A DNA stretch of 64,000 nucleotides from Omphiscola glabra (lineage: Eukaryota; Mollusca; Gastropoda; Lymnaeidae). Position 1 is the first letter of the stretch. Every line of letters begins with the position of its first letter. Made by a program: the position numbers and the translations under genes. A model generated the notes under the pieces. It worked only from the letters and a program-made list of their open reading frames with translations, had not been told where the DNA came from and did no database searches. Below are positions 12,131-24,432 of this stretch, one piece after another. Location: positions 8,019,793 to 8,083,792 of the forward strand of contig OZ024798.1 in the NCBI GenBank assembly GCA_964017045.1, written 5' to 3'.

Positions 12131-12465
12131 TATGGGCTGCTAGGTCAACAATATGGCTCTGAGGGGCCGCTAGGCCAGCTAAATGGCTCAAAGGGGCTGC
12201 TAGGCCAACACGGTGGCTCTAAGGGGCTGCTAGGCCAACAATATGGCTCTGAGGGGCTGCTAGGCCAACAAGATGGCTCTAAGGGGCTGCTAGGCCAACA
12301 AAATGGCTCTCAGGGGCCGCTAGGCCAACTAGATGGCCCAAAGGGGCTGTTAGGCCAACACGGTGGCTCTAAGGGGCTGCTAGGCCAACACGATGGCTCT
12401 AAGAGTTTGCGGGGCCAACACGATCGCTCTGAGGGGTTGCGAGGCCAACACGATGGCTCTGAGGT
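12131..12465. repeat. 30-bp tandem repeat, ~11 copies
   Basis: The unit is ggggctgctaggccaacacg followed by atggctctaa. Copies vary at the acacgatgg/caatatgg positions, and the last units are more diverged. Confidence 0.95.
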
Positions 12466-12789
12466 TATTTGACACCTACATTTCTAACTAGAAACTCTTC
12501 CGTTGCTCTCCAACTAAGTGTAGAATTTTCCAAAACTAAATTCGAGTAGGAGCCAAATAACTTCCTTGCTATTTGAAATTATCAAAAAATTTCTGGGTAT
12601 ATATATTGCTTTTTTTTGGGTCATCCGCCCGTCACAATGTAACGATGGTATAGAGTTCGCAGGACGAAATCCACACGGCCTGGGATTATGCTCTTTAATA
12701 TTATAAGTTGGTGCCCTACACAACAAATCGCCTCTCTCCACGCCGCTGGATAACTCAAGGAAACATCATATGTGGATGATACAGCTTGG

Positions 12790-13071
12790 CACCAGTGGCG
12801 TCGCAGGAGATATTTCATTGTGTCAGTGTTATCCGCCTTCTTGACTCCACCTCCAGGCTTTGAATTCAGAGTTGCCTTCTCTTAAATGAGTTGCCTTCTC
12901 TTAGATGAGTTGCCTTCTCTTAGATGAGTTGCCTTCTCTTAGATGAGTTGCCGTCCAAGGTTAACGAGTCTCATCCAACCGGGGGTGCTGGTGATGTGTT
13001 TGCTTGACTGAGCTTTGATGGGGATTGAACACTAGACCACGAAGTTGAGATTGACTCGACCAACCAGCATG
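12790..13071 (-). mobile_element. tRNA-derived SINE, copy 2, with internal tandem expansion
   Basis: It is homologous to the copy at 1020-1268. On the minus strand it has a decayed A-box region (TGGTTGGTCGAG) and a better B box, GTTCAATCC, in 13030-13021. It differs from copy 1 in carrying an internal 19-bp array at 12871-12953, where copy 1 has a single unit. The boundaries are approximate. Confidence 0.65.
12871..12953. repeat. 19-bp tandem repeat inside the SINE
   Basis: Four units of gttgccttctcttagatga within the SINE body. The other SINE copy in the window has one equivalent unit. Confidence 0.9.
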
Positions 13072-13147
13072 AATATTGAAGGGAGAGAATAACCTAGGGC
13101 AAAAAGCATACCTTCAAGGGCAACACAACTCGAATGAATTTACTGAT

Positions 13148-13643
13148 TTTTAACTCAAGATTGTGTTTACTGGTCATGTCAAAATTGTATTTACTGGTCA
13201 AGTCAAGATTGTATTTACTGGTCAAGTCAAGATTGTATTTACTGGTCAAGTTAAAATTGTATTTACTGGTCAAGTTAAGATTGTATTTACTGGTCAAGTC
13301 AAGATTGTATTTACTGGTTAAGCCAAACTTGTATTTACTGGTTAAGTCAAGATTGTATTTACTGGTTAAGCCGAAATTGTATTTACTGGCTAAGCCAAGA
13401 TTGTATTTACTGGTTAAGCCAAGATTGTATTCACTGGTTTAGCCAAGATTGTATTTACTGGCTAAGCCAAGATTGTATTTAGTGGTTAAGCCAAGATTGC
13501 ATTTACTGGCTAAGCCAAGATTGTATTTAGTGGTTAAGCCAAGATTGTATTTAGTGGTTAAGCCAAGATTGTATTTACTGATTAAGCCAAGATTGTATTT
13601 ACTGATTAAGCCAAGATTGTATTTACTGGTTAAGCCAATATTT
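13148..13643. repeat. 24-bp tandem repeat, ~20 copies
   Basis: The unit is tttactggttaagccaagat plus tgta. A left block with tcaagtcaag and a right block with ttaagccaag variants suggest two rounds of expansion. Open frames (LYLLVKPR repeats) result from the 24-bp period. Confidence 0.97.
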
Positions 13644-14510
13644 ACTCTTTCCCATAAAAACAGCTTTGTTAAATCTTATGCAAGGAACAAACATTTCATA
13701 ATCCGGACATTACGCAGCCATTTTTTGGTAAGCATAATTCCGACACCGTCCTATAAAAATCACAGAAAAGCCGTCGAATTAAAAGCTTTAAAGACTAAAA
13801 AACTGAAACTAATTTCCCAGGTGAACACAAATAATGCAGATTGAATCCCCCCTACCACCAGGTCCTTCGACATGCTAGTCTCCTAAAAAATGGTAATATG
13901 TTTAATAAGGGGGGTAATCAAACAACATCGCGACCAAACATCAGTCTAGTAGGATTTAACCTATTTAACCTATTTAACCTATTTAACCTATTTAACTACT
14001 GGTGTTGAAGATGGATGTGAACTTCCAGTCATGCGTGATGGGGTGGGAGGTGGCGTGTGGTATACATTTATAGATCAGCCATCCCATAAAGCGGAGAAAT
14101 GCTTAGTTTGACGTCACATAGGGATGTTGACGCTGACATTGACATCACATAAGGAGGTGTAAGTCTGTTTTAAAGAAACCGCAATTCTTTAAATGAGCAA
14201 ATGAACAACTAGCATTTTAGATTGTATCTAAGCCGGGTGGGTAAGGGGGATGTCTCAGCTACCTCAAGAGTTATAATGTCACACTCCCCAGCTTGTCTCA
14301 TTGGCTGATTTAGCTAACTCGAATATTCACCATACAAATTTATGACCACGCGCAATGCAGCTTTGTTATGACCAATCACAAATCAGATTGCAGTGGCTAA
14401 TGAAAACGAAGATTTACCACGAACCAATGACAGTCACTATAATTCATCATGAACCAATCACAACCGGAGATTTGCCAGAGTGAATGACACGTAGGTGAAG
14501 TCTCCAATTT
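13644..14510. other. Mostly unique sequence with a short 9-bp repeat
   Basis: Contains about four to five units of aacctattt at 13957-13995. No gene or transposon signature is seen elsewhere in the stretch. Confidence 0.5.
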
Positions 14511-14868
14511 TATTGCTTGATGCATTATACATGGCCTTTTATTGCTTGATGAAATGTACATGGCCTTGTATTGCTTGATGAAATATACATGGCCTTTTAT
14601 TGCTTGATGAAATATACATGGCCTTTTATTGCTTGATGCACTATACATGGCCTTTTATATCTTGATGAAATACATGGCCTTTTATTGCTTGATGCACTAT
14701 ACATGGCCTTTTATTGCTTGATGAAATACATGGCCTTTTATTGCTTGATGAAATATACATGGCCTTTTATTGCTTGATGCACTATACATGGCCTTTTATT
14801 GCTTGATGCACTATACATGGCCTTTTATTTCTTAATGCATTATACATGGCCTTTTATTGCTTGATATA
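14511..14868. repeat. 29-bp tandem repeat, ~12 copies
   Basis: The unit contains ttttattgcttgatgcacta and tacatggcc. Two units are shortened by 2-3 bp (gaaatacatgg), and dgcact/gaaata variants are interspersed. Confidence 0.95.
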
Positions 14869-15615
14869 GCTTAGGGCCTCAGCAAGTCTAGTCCGACCCT
14901 TGGATAGGAAACTAGCTTGAGTCTAATTCGTATGTCAATAAAATTATTCGTCTTTATTAAAATCATTTAAATTTAGATCTAGTAATATTAAACAATTTCT
15001 GACCACATATTACATTTCGGAATCGGTAGTTCGAGGATTGGCCATACTTTGAAAGATGAAAATGAAGGACATGATGGCAAATGCCAAAGTTATAGTAAAT
15101 GGTTAATGTATTTGGTTAAATAAGGGAATTAAAAATGAAACAAGGTGGGCGAACGGTCATATCTAGTAGAGTATGACGAATTCGCATGAAATGTCTTGTC
15201 CTTAACCCCTGTCACCTCGGTCTCAATTTCGTGTACTCCAAACAGCACTTGAAAATTGTCCAACTTAGCAATCATTAAAAATATCAAAGCCTTGACATTC
15301 AGACATGGCTTTTAAACCAATGGACCCACAAGTTGTACAATGGGTTATGATCACGTGACCGCCCTTGTTGATCGGGTGGGTTGCGTAGGACGGCAACATT
15401 TTTGGAAATGTCGCTGATCGATGACAAGCTGGTCTAGGAACTCCCACCCCGTCCACAGGGTGGAGCAATAAAAAGTCAGTGAGTGCTGCTGGTCAGGGTG
15501 TGGGGTGCAGATTATATATGGATATTTGATCAACTGAAAATATTCCAACCCTTAACCTGACAGCATCATAAAATCATTCGCCAGACATTAACCTCTAACA
15601 ATCTGTCTGAAAAAC
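14869..15615. other. No gene recognised
   Basis: Unique-looking sequence. Short minus-strand frames near 15265-15550 show no family signature. Confidence 0.45.
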
Positions 15616-15623
15616 CTCTAATC

Positions 15624-15762
15624 CAGCGTTTCCCAAATGGTGTTCCGCGAACCTTACTTTGCCGGTCAGCAGTCATAAATAATAAAAAATATAATTCCCA
15701 CATTGGTGCAATTTGGAAACTTGTCCAACGGTCCGCTGCAATTAAAAAATTGGTAAATGCTG
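15624..15762. mobile_element. hAT-type MITE (139 bp)
   Basis: Left end CAGCGTTTCCCAAAT and right end aattggtaaatgctg form imperfect inverted repeats. Flanks ctctaatc (15616-15623) and ctctagcc (15763-15770) match at 6 of 8 positions, as expected for a decayed 8-bp hAT target duplication. There is no coding capacity. Confidence 0.65.
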
Positions 15763-16284
15763 CTCTAGCCTGACTACAAACTCTAACATATTTGCTGGAC
15801 AACATGCTCTAGGTCCTAGGCATTTTCCGGAAGTCACTGTCTGTCAGTCTGATAACCTCCTTCAACCACATGTCTCTCAACATATTCTAAACATCTGCCT
15901 GAAATGACTATCTGCCAGACAAATCGACAACTTCAAGTTGACCCTCACTAACCATCTACCTCACATAACATCAACACCGCATCTCTATTCTCTTAACAAC
16001 CACGTCTCTCTTTAACATCTGTTTTCAATTTTCAATCGGTTTTGTGGGGTGGGGGGGATAGGCGGATAGGGGGAATTGATCAAAGAGGGAATTGCTCACA
16101 GAGGGAATTGACACAGGCTTACATCTATTATTATGTAAACGATGATACAGCGAGGAGCTAGAGAACTAAAACAAGAAGACAGATGAGCATTAACGTTGTG
16201 AAGCAGAAAACAGAATAACATACCGACTTTATCATCTAAATTGTATCGCAATGTCCAGAGATGTAGGCCCTTGAGGGATCACGT

Positions 16285-16542
16285 GGATAGAAGTTAGCTG
16301 AACAACTTGGTTTGAGAATGAGAGAGCTGAGACCATGGGATAGAAGTTAGTTGAACAACTTGGTTTGAGAATGAGAGAGCTGAGACCATGGGATAGAAGT
16401 TAATTGAACAACTTGGTTTGAGAATGAGAGAGCTGAGACCATGGGATAGAAGTTAATTGAACAACTTGGTTTGAGAATGAGAGAGCTGAGACCATGGGAT
16501 AGAAGTTAATTGAACAACTTGGTTTGAGAATGAGAGAGCTGA
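16285..16542. repeat. 53-bp tandem repeat, ~4.9 copies
   Basis: The unit begins gggatagaagttagttgaac and ends gctgagaccat. Copies differ by about one base each (ttagct, ttagtt, ttaatt), giving a readable order of divergence. 15771-16284 holds nothing recognised. Confidence 0.97.
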
Positions 16543-17004
16543 TTTTGAGCTGTCAATGGCAGAATAAAAATAAGGGCGGGGGCGGCAGATGAGAGTGTTT
16601 ATATCTGTATTGTTAGAACTTCTGTCTTGTTCCACAGAATCTCAAGTAAGACCCTAAGGTTCTTCATGGCTTCATTGGTTTTAAAGGAAGAACAACAACA
16701 TTTTCACGCCATCTAATCGTGAGTCGATTTTGGTGGACACAAATTACTTCAAGTTCAAGCTTAACAAGTGTTGTGAGATTAGCGAATAAACAGAAGTAAC
16801 AGTTATAAAATTACGGACTCTTAAAACAACATAAACTAATAAAAGAAAACTCCATTTTTGAAATCGATCACTAATGATTTGAAATTGACTTAATAAAAAA
16901 ACAATTTTTATCTGATCTCACCTACAGAAATAGAAATTATGAATAGGGATGTCCTCCAATCCCCTTCCAACTTCCGATCTCCCAGCCCTGTCCCTCCCTT
17001 TATC

Positions 17005-17135
17005 TCCGACACCCCTCTCTCCAATCCCACTCTTCTAACCCTCTCTCCCATCCCGCTCTTCTACCACTCTCTCTGATCCCGCTCTTCTACCCCTCTCTTC
17101 CTACAACTCTTGATCCTCCTCTCTCCCATCTTCTT
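17005..17135. repeat. Pyrimidine-rich degenerate ~25-bp repeat
   Basis: About four diverged units of ctctctcccatcccgctctt, located 70-200 bp inside the intron downstream of the minus-strand C2A exon. Confidence 0.7.
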
Positions 17136-17202
17136 TTCCGTCCTACGTACCAATCCACTCCCTCCCTCCCCATCACATCTGAACACATGTCCTTGACCTT
17201 AC

Positions 17203-17590
17203 CTTCAAACAGAAAACATTCGTTCCAGTGTGGGTTCAGGTTCTTTTTCTTCACCTTTGTTAAGAGTTTGTGTTTTTTGTCAGGCAGGAGCATGATTTTG
17301 ACATACGGGTCACTAGTGCCTGTCACGTCTTTGGCGGGTAAGTCCTTCGCCTTGACGATCCTGAGTGTCAAGGTCAGTGATTGGAAATCGTATATAAGTC
17401 CCAGCTGAAGACTCCCCAGTTTGTAATCCACGCCCTCGACGTAGGGGCCCTGGGCGCCCCGCTCGACCACCTCCGCCTCATCCATGAGCATGCTGGCGAT
17501 AGATTTGACATTCTTCCAGACGCTGGACTCACCACCCTCTCCCCTGTCCTCCTCAGAAGCTGACCGGCTCTGGCTGTTAAGGCTTGCGCC
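17203..17590 (-). CDS. Syt7: Synaptotagmin-7-like gene, exon with linker and first half of C2A
   Basis: This is a 388-bp minus-strand exon. The acceptor is ACATCCACAG|GGC at 17590 and the donor is GAAG|GTAAGG after 17203. It encodes 129 residues plus one base. Residues 1-55 are a Ser/Glu-rich linker. From residue 56 (YKLGSLQLGLIYDF) the C2A domain begins, and LPAKDVTGTSDPYVKI carries the first two calcium-ligand aspartates (exon residues 88 and 94). LLPDKKHKL and NLNPHWNECFLFE are hallmarks of the synaptotagmin-7 C2A domain, more than of synaptotagmin-1 or the 3/6/9/10 group. Family knowledge: synaptotagmin-7 is a high-affinity calcium sensor for slow or asynchronous vesicle and lysosome exocytosis, binding phospholipid and SNAREs. 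The exon sits in a 26-kb stretch of tandem repeats; a 32-bp array starts about 140 bp upstream of its acceptor. Confidence 0.93.
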
Positions 17591-17729
17591 CTGTGGATGT
17601 AGGGTGAAGAAAGAGGATAATAACGCTGGAAACATGTGGACAACACTCAAATAACTTACTCATAATTGCACGAGAAAAGAATATTGGGATAAAGCTAAAA
17701 TAAAAATTAGCGCCCCACCCAATCAAGGC

Positions 17730-18731
17730 AAATGTAAGAATGATTGCTTGTCTGCGCTGGTGTAATGTAAGAATGATTACTTGCCTGCCCTGGTGTAATG
17801 TAATAATGATTGCTGGCCTGTTAAATATAATGTAACAATGATTGCTTACCTGCAAGGTGTAATGTAAGAATGATTGCTTGCCTGCAAGGTGTAATGTAAC
17901 AATGATTGCTTGCCTGCAAGGTGTAATGTAAGAATGATTGCTTGCCTGCAAGGTGTAATGTAAGAATGATAGCTTGTCTGCAAGGTGTAATGTAACAATG
18001 ATTGCTTGCCTGCAATGTGTAATGTAAGAATGATTGCTTGCCTGCAAGGTGTAATGTAAGAATGATTGCTAGCCTGCAAGGTGTAATGTAAGAATGATTG
18101 CTTGCCTGCAAGGTGTAATGTAAGAATGATTGCTTGCCTGCAAGGTGTAATGTAAGAATGATTGCTAGCCTGCAAGGTGTAATGTAAGAATGATTGCTAG
18201 CCTGCAAGGTGTAATGTAAGAATGATTGCTAGCCTGCAAGGTGTAATGTAAGAATGATTGCTTGCCTGCAAGGTGTAATGTAACAATGATTGCTAGCCTG
18301 CAAGGTGTAATGTAAGAATGATTGCTTGCCTGCAAGTTGTAATGTAACAATGATTGCTAGCCTGCAAGGTGTAATGTAACAATGATTGCTAGCCTGCAAG
18401 GTGTAATGTAACAATGATTGCTAGCCTGCAAGGTGTAATGTAAGAATGATTGCTAGCCTGCAAGGTGTAATGTAAGAATGATTGCTAGCCTGCAAGGTGT
18501 AATGTAAGAATGATTGCTAGCCTGCAAGGTGTAATGTAAGAATGATTGCTAGCCTGCAAGGTGTAATGTAAGAATGATTGCTAGCCTGCAAGGTGTAATG
18601 TAAGAATGATTGCTAGCCTGCAAGGTGTAATGTAAGAATGATTGCTAGCCTGCAAGGTGTAATGTAAGAATGATTGCTAGCCTGCAAGGTGTAATGTAAG
18701 AATGATTGCTAGCCTGCAAGGTGTAATGTAA
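17730..18731. repeat. 32-bp tandem repeat, ~31 copies
   Basis: The unit is gcctgcaaggtgtaatgtaa plus gaatgattgcta. gcttgcc and gctagcc subtypes are spatially grouped: gctagcc dominates the right half. The leftmost three units (17730-17830) are the most diverged. It starts about 140 bp upstream of the C2A exon acceptor. Confidence 0.98.
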
Positions 18732-18824
18732 AGAACTTCTTCATATACAATTAAAATGGCCAAAGAGCATGTAAGAAATGTACGTGTCCAAAAATGGTAT
18801 TAAATATCCAGAGTGGACGTACAA

Positions 18825-18852
18825 GCATAGAGAGGGGAGAGAGAGTAGAAGA

Positions 18853-18886
<34 letters not shown>

Positions 18887-18908
18887 AAGAGAGAGAAAGG
18901 GAGGGAGA
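18825..18908. repeat. GA-rich simple repeat
   Basis: A purine run of (ga)n with aaag interruptions. Confidence 0.9.
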
Positions 18909-19204
18909 AAAAATTGACGGAGGTAAAGAGAAATTGAGACGAAGTCAGTGATATGAACTGGATTTGTTAGCGTGAATGTTTGTTATTGAAAGTTGCATAT
19001 CGTGAGTTGGTAAGAGAGTTTGTGAGGGTGAGTTGTGAGGGTGAGTTGTAATTGGTGGTTATGGGGACTGAGGATAAGACCAGTGGTCTGAGGATAAGGC
19101 AAGTGGTCTGAGGATAAGACCAATGGTGTGATGAATTTTTTGAAGAACGTTTAAGTTACAATATTAAAGTATCGTCATTATTTTCATTCAACGTTGGTTA
19201 TTGA

Positions 19205-19512
19205 TCTTAAGTGTGTGTATAGTGAAGTGTGGATCAAGCATGGCTGTGTGTATAGTGAAGTGGGGGTAAAGCATGGCTGTGGCTGTAGTGAAATATGGAC
19301 CAAGCATGGTTGTGTATGTAGTGAAGTGTGATCCAATCATGGCTGTGTATGAAGTGAAGTATGGACTAAGCATGCTGTGTGTGTTGTGAAGTGTTGACCA
19401 AGTATAGCTGTGTATGTAGTGAAGTGTGGACCCAGCATGGCTGTGTATGTCGTAAAGTATGGACCAAGCATGGCTGTGTATGTAGTGAAGTGTGGAGCAA
19501 GCATGGCTCTAA
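19205..19512. repeat. 33-bp tandem repeat, ~9 copies
   Basis: The unit contains catggctgtgtatgtagtga and agtgtggaccaag, with moderate divergence between units. It abuts the 16/17-bp array. Confidence 0.92.
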
Positions 19513-19514
19513 CA

Positions 19515-20995
19515 TAGTGGCGGTCTTACTGAGAGGTGATCAAATAGAGAGGTGATCAAACAGAGATGTGATCTAACAGAGAGGTGATCGTACAGAGAGG
19601 GGATCGTAACAGAGAGGTGATCGTAACAGAGAGGTGATCGTAACAGAGAGGTGATTTAACAGAGAGATGATCTAACAGAGAGATGATCGTAACAATGAGG
19701 TGATCTAACAGAGAGATGATCGTAACAGAGAGGTGATCAAACAGAGAGGTGATCTAACAGATAGGTGATCTAACAGAGAGGTGATCTAACAGAGAGGTGA
19801 TCTAACAGAGAGGTGATCTAACAGAGAGGTGATCTAACTGAGAGGTGATCTAACAGAGAGATGATCGTAACAGAGAGGTGATCTAAGAGAGAGGTGATCT
19901 AACAGAGAGGTGATCTAACAGAGAGGAGATCTAAGAGAGAGGTGATCTAACAGAGAGGTGATCTAACAGAGAGGTGATCAAACAGAGAGGTGATCAAACA
20001 GAGAGGTGATCTAACAGAGAGATGATCTAACAGAGAGGTGATCGTAACAGAGAGGGGATCGTAACAGAGAGGTGATCGTAACAGAGAGGTGATCGTAACA
20101 GAGAGGGGATCGTAACAGAGAGGTGATCGTAACAGAGAGGGGATCGTAACAGAGAGGGGATCGTAACAGAGAGGTGATTGTAACAGAGAGGTGACCTAAC
20201 AGAGAGGAGATCTAACATAGTGGCGGTCTTACTGAGAGGTGATCTAACAGAGAGATGATCTAACAGAGAGGTGATCTAACAGAGAGGTGATCTAACAGAT
20301 AGGTGATCTAACAGAGAGTTGATCTAACAGAGATATGATCTAACTGAGAGATGATCTAACAGAGAGATGATCTAACTGAGAGATGATCGTAACAGAGGGG
20401 TGATCGTAACAGAGAGTTGATCCAACAGAGAGATGATCTAACAGAGAGATGATCTAACAGAGAGGTGATCTAACAGAGATATGATCTAACTGAGAGATGA
20501 TCGTAACAGAGAGGTGATCTAACTGAGAGGTGATATAACAGAGAGGTGATCTAACATAGAGGGGATCGTAACAGAGAGGTGATCGTAACAGAGAGGTGAT
20601 TGTAACAGAGGGGTGATCGTAACAGAGAGTTGATCCAACAGAGAGATGATCTAACAGAGAGATGATCTAACAGAGAGGTGATCTAACAGAGAGATGATCT
20701 AACAGAGAGGTGATCTAACAGAGAGATGATCTAACTGAGAGATGATCGTAACAGAGAGGTGATCTAACTGAGAGGTGATATAACAGAGAGATGATCGTAA
20801 CAGAGAGGTGATCGTAACAGAGAGATGATCGTAACAGAGAGATGATCGTAACAGAGAGGTGACCTAACAGAGACATGATCGTAACAGAGAGATGATCGTA
20901 ACAGAGAGGTGACCTAACAGAGAGATGATCGTAACAGAGAGATGATCGTAACAGAGAGATGATCGTAACAGAGAGATGATCGTTACAGAGATCCC
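19515..20995. repeat. 16/17-bp tandem array, about 90 units
   Basis: Two unit types, gaggtgatctaacaga (16) and gaggtgatcgtaacaga (17), plus gagatgatc variants. A rare junction sequence, ctaacatagtggcggtctta, occurs at 19509 and again at 20212. That is 703 bp apart, showing that a large block was duplicated. Confidence 0.97.
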
Positions 20996-21023
20996 CCCTG
21001 GGGGGAGGGAAGAGGGGGGAGCA

Positions 21024-22395
21024 CTAAACGGGATTCTTATAAAGTCGATTACTCGACTGTCCAATGGTGGATCGTAAATAGTTCTTGATAAGCATTAGTT
21101 TTGAAAATTTCCGCTCATATGACGCCACAGACACACAGATTGTAAGAAACAATAGAAGGTTTAGCGAGAGTATTGGAAGAGAATCTAGGAAGTCCAAATT
21201 CAGCAATGAATTTCAAAACCTCAAATACTGATCAATCCTTGACTTTGTGAAATTCAATATCAGCTGCCTTTAGGTGTCTTCTAAGCATTGTATTTCTTTT
21301 AAAGTTCATCTTCTGATAACTCATCACAGAAAGAGGTTCTTTTTGGAACGAACAACAATAACTCTTCATCACTTGCTGATAGTAGACCTATAGTTTAATA
21401 GCCCCAAACATATCAGCTCCTTCCTTGATCGCTGATGATCTGATCTGTAGTTCAGAATGAAAGCAATCAATAGACTCCAGTATCTCTTTACTGTTTTCTT
21501 TCCGCAGAGAAAGAGAGAGAGTCTAGCATCTATTAATTGTTTTTCTGCAATTCTCTTCTTAAACCTCAATCTTCTCTCTACTGAAATTCCCCATTGGTCT
21601 GCTTTTAAAAGTGCCCTTTCAATAGCATGTTCCACCTAGCATGTTCAACCAAGTGACAGCGCTTCTTAAGGTCTCTAGGTTGGTCACCACGTTGTCAAGT
21701 GTAAAGCCTTTAGTCTGCAGATACTACTGTGTAAGATTAACTTCCCCAAGTAGATCAGCCCAAAGGTAAAGGTAGCAGATAAAAGTGAAATCACAGACAG
21801 CATGTAAATCACCTTGTGCAGCATGACAGTCGTGATCAAATGTTAAGGGGCGGTGATAGTGACGAATCGGCGAACATATTTAATTTCTGGGTTTAATTTT
21901 TGGGGTTTCAAAAACGTTAAAAACAAATTAATTAATAAACTAAAATTATTTATTAAAAGATAATTGAAAATTTTTTACAATATTATTTGTGAACTTAATA
22001 AAAAGTCTTTTAAAAAAAAATGTTTTAATTTTTACCCATTTGATTTATATACTTTTAATCTCCCGATTTGGTATCAATGGAAATGCTTTATTTCTCAGAA
22101 TTTAGATAGAATAGCTTCCTGTCACTCACGAAAGTTACCGAACTCTTCAAGCGGCGTTGAATCATGGTCATAACGGTGTTTATCTAACCTAGTTATAAGG
22201 TCACCTCATTTCTGACGCATCAACCTTAAACTTTTAATAAAGCACGCATTTGGATTGCTTACATGTGTGGAAATGTACGAGTGATCGGTTATCCTTTTAT
22301 GAAATTGGGTTAGAAATATGCATTTAAACAAATTTGATGTCACCCCTGGGTTGGTGTCACCCGTTGCGGTCCGCACCCCTCTAGCTACGCCCCTG
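21024..22395 (-). pseudogene. Decayed hAT-family transposase element
   Basis: The minus strand contains SVASYERKFSKLMLIKNYLR (21206-21024 frame), the signature of the hAT C-terminal dimerisation domain. A frame at 21635-21369 (KADQWGISVERRLRFKKRIA) and degraded pieces between 21830 and 21640 (WADLLGEVNLTQ) match upstream parts of the same protein in the right order. Frameshifts and stops separate them, so the gene is dead. The plus-strand end ctagctacgcccctg at 22395 reads CAGGGGCGTAGCTAG on the minus strand, a hAT-like terminus that marks the element's 5' end. The 3' end is unclear near 21000, where the 16/17-bp array begins. Confidence 0.8.
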
Positions 22396-22469
22396 TTTTA
22401 AATTTTCTAGGACACTTAGGAATATATTCAGAGTTATGATTGTAAACAAATCTCATGTCCTTTCATTGC

Positions 22470-22786
22470 GATCCCCTGTACCCAATAGTTAGACATCCCC
22501 TGTACCCAATAGTTAGAGATCCCCTGTACCCAATAGTTAGAGATCCCCTGTACCCAATAGTTAGAGATCCCCTGTACCCAATAGTTAGAGATCCCCTGTA
22601 CCCAATAGTTAGAGATCCCCTGTACCCAATAGTTAGAGATCCCCTGTACCCAATAGTTAGAGATCCCCTGTACCCAATAGTTAGAGATCCCCTGTACCCA
22701 ATAGTTAGAGATCCCCTGTACCCAATAGTTAGAGATCCCCTGTACCCAATAGTTAGAGATCCCCTGTACCCAATAGTTAGAGACCC
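22470..22786. repeat. 24-bp tandem repeat, ~13 copies
   Basis: The unit is gatcccctgtacccaatagt plus taga. All copies but the first are identical, so this is a very young array. It yields open frames on both strands (DPLYPIVR and GSLTIGYR repeats) that are not genes. Confidence 0.98.
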
Positions 22787-23403
22787 GCTACACTTGGACC
22801 GACCATCGACCGTCTTGTTTTTCTCTAAACACGCAATAAATAAGTTGTAATGGAATACTTCTATATCATAGCGCGCTATTGAAGGCATTAACACGATTCG
22901 TATAAAACCAAGAAACACGGAAAGGGCCGTGCAGTCTTAACCTTAACTCCGGGCACGCAACATTCCCGGCATGCAGCATCGCACTTACACGTGTACCGGC
23001 ACGCAAACATATCCAGTCAGAACAGCAACTGGCAGAACATCACTAATCAGAACATCTTCATTAAGAATCTCGCCAGTCAGAACATCACTATTCAGAACAT
23101 TGCCAGTCAGTTTTTGACCGGATAGAACATCACAGTCACAGCTTCTGCAACAGCTTCTTCACCTTTTAGAACATTCCAATGTTGCTATAGATGGCATGAT
23201 AATGCTTACAGATATACTATAAATATCAGATTGCATTGGAATATGCATAGACACGTTAATTCTATAGTTTTTTCCCAGCCCGCAGAGCACCCCCCACATC
23301 TCCGCACAGCTGGTTAACCCAAGGGAACCTCAAAATGGAGGAACATAGCATTTCAACTGTGGCATCGCCGGGGTTATCCGAATTTTCCTTCAGTTTAATG
23401 TTG
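22787..23403. other. No gene; weak gaacatc repeats
   Basis: A loose repeat of cagtcagaacatcact is visible at about 23010-23130. The remainder is unique-looking. Confidence 0.5.
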
Positions 23404-23828
23404 TATCGTCTCAATCATCAGATATGATGTCAGATGTTTGATAATCTCAATCATCAGATATGATGTCAGATGTTTGATCATCTCAGTCATCAGATATGAT
23501 GGCAGATGTTTGATCGTCTCAATCATCACATATGATGTCAGATGTTTGATCATCTCAATGATCATATATGATGTCAGATGTTTGATCATCTCAATGATCA
23601 GATATGATGTCAGATGTTTGATCGTCTCAATAATCAGATATGACGTCAGATGTTTGATCATCTCAATGATCAGATATGATGTCAGATGTTTGATCGTCTC
23701 AATCATCAGATATGATATCAGATGTTTGATCATCTCAATCATCAGATATGATGTCAGATGTTTGATCATCTCAATCATCAGATATGATGTCAGATGTTTG
23801 ATCGTCTCAATCATCAGATATGATCTAC
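23404..23828. repeat. 36-bp tandem repeat, ~12 copies
   Basis: The unit is tcaatcatcagatatgatgt followed by cagatgtttgatcgtc. tcgtc and tcatc subtypes are interspersed. The 36-bp period keeps frames open on both strands. Confidence 0.97.
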
Positions 23829-23965
23829 AGATTCCACTAATAGTTCTAAAGATACCTTGTTTAAGTACATGTATCATCATCAAACTATAGATGCCATGTT
23901 TATGATATAAGGTATATATTATTATTATTATCTTAGGGTTAGGCTCTCTGCGCTTCACATAAAAA

Positions 23966-24432
23966 TGTGATGTTTAGTGCTATAGATGCTATATTTAGTG
24001 CTAAACATGCTATGTTTAGTGCTATAGATGCTATGTTTAGTGCTATAGATGCTATGTTTAGTGCTATAGATGCTATGTTTAGTGCTATAGATGCTATGTT
24101 TAGTGCTATATATGCTATGTTTAGTGCTATAGATGCTATGTTTAGTGCTCTGGATGCTATGTTCAGTGCTATAGATGCTATGTTTAGTGCTATATATGCT
24201 ATGTTTAGAGACTATAGATGCTATGTTCAGTGCTATAGATGCTATGTTTAGTGCTATAAATGCTATGTTTAGTGCTATAGATGCTATGTTTAGTGCTATA
24301 GATGCTATGTTCAGTGCTATAGATGCTATGTTTAGTGCTATAGATGCTATGTTTAGTGCTATAGATGCTATGTTTAGTGCTATAGATGCTATGTTCAGTG
24401 CTATAGATGCTATGTTTAGTGCTATAGATGAT
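23966..24432. repeat. 21-bp tandem repeat, ~22 copies
   Basis: The unit is atgtttagtgctatagatgc plus t. One 22-bp unit at about 24205 (agagactatag) shifts the frame. Both strands stay open around it, which reflects the period only. Confidence 0.97.

Larger units (their letters stand above)
1902..17202 (-). other. Syt7: Intron between the two C2A exons (about 15.3 kb)
   Basis: The intron is inferred from the matching phase-1 splice borders at 17203 and 1901. It is filled with tandem arrays, including the 2.6-kb 8-bp satellite, one SINE and several transposon remnants listed separately. I see no further coding exon in it. Confidence 0.85.
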
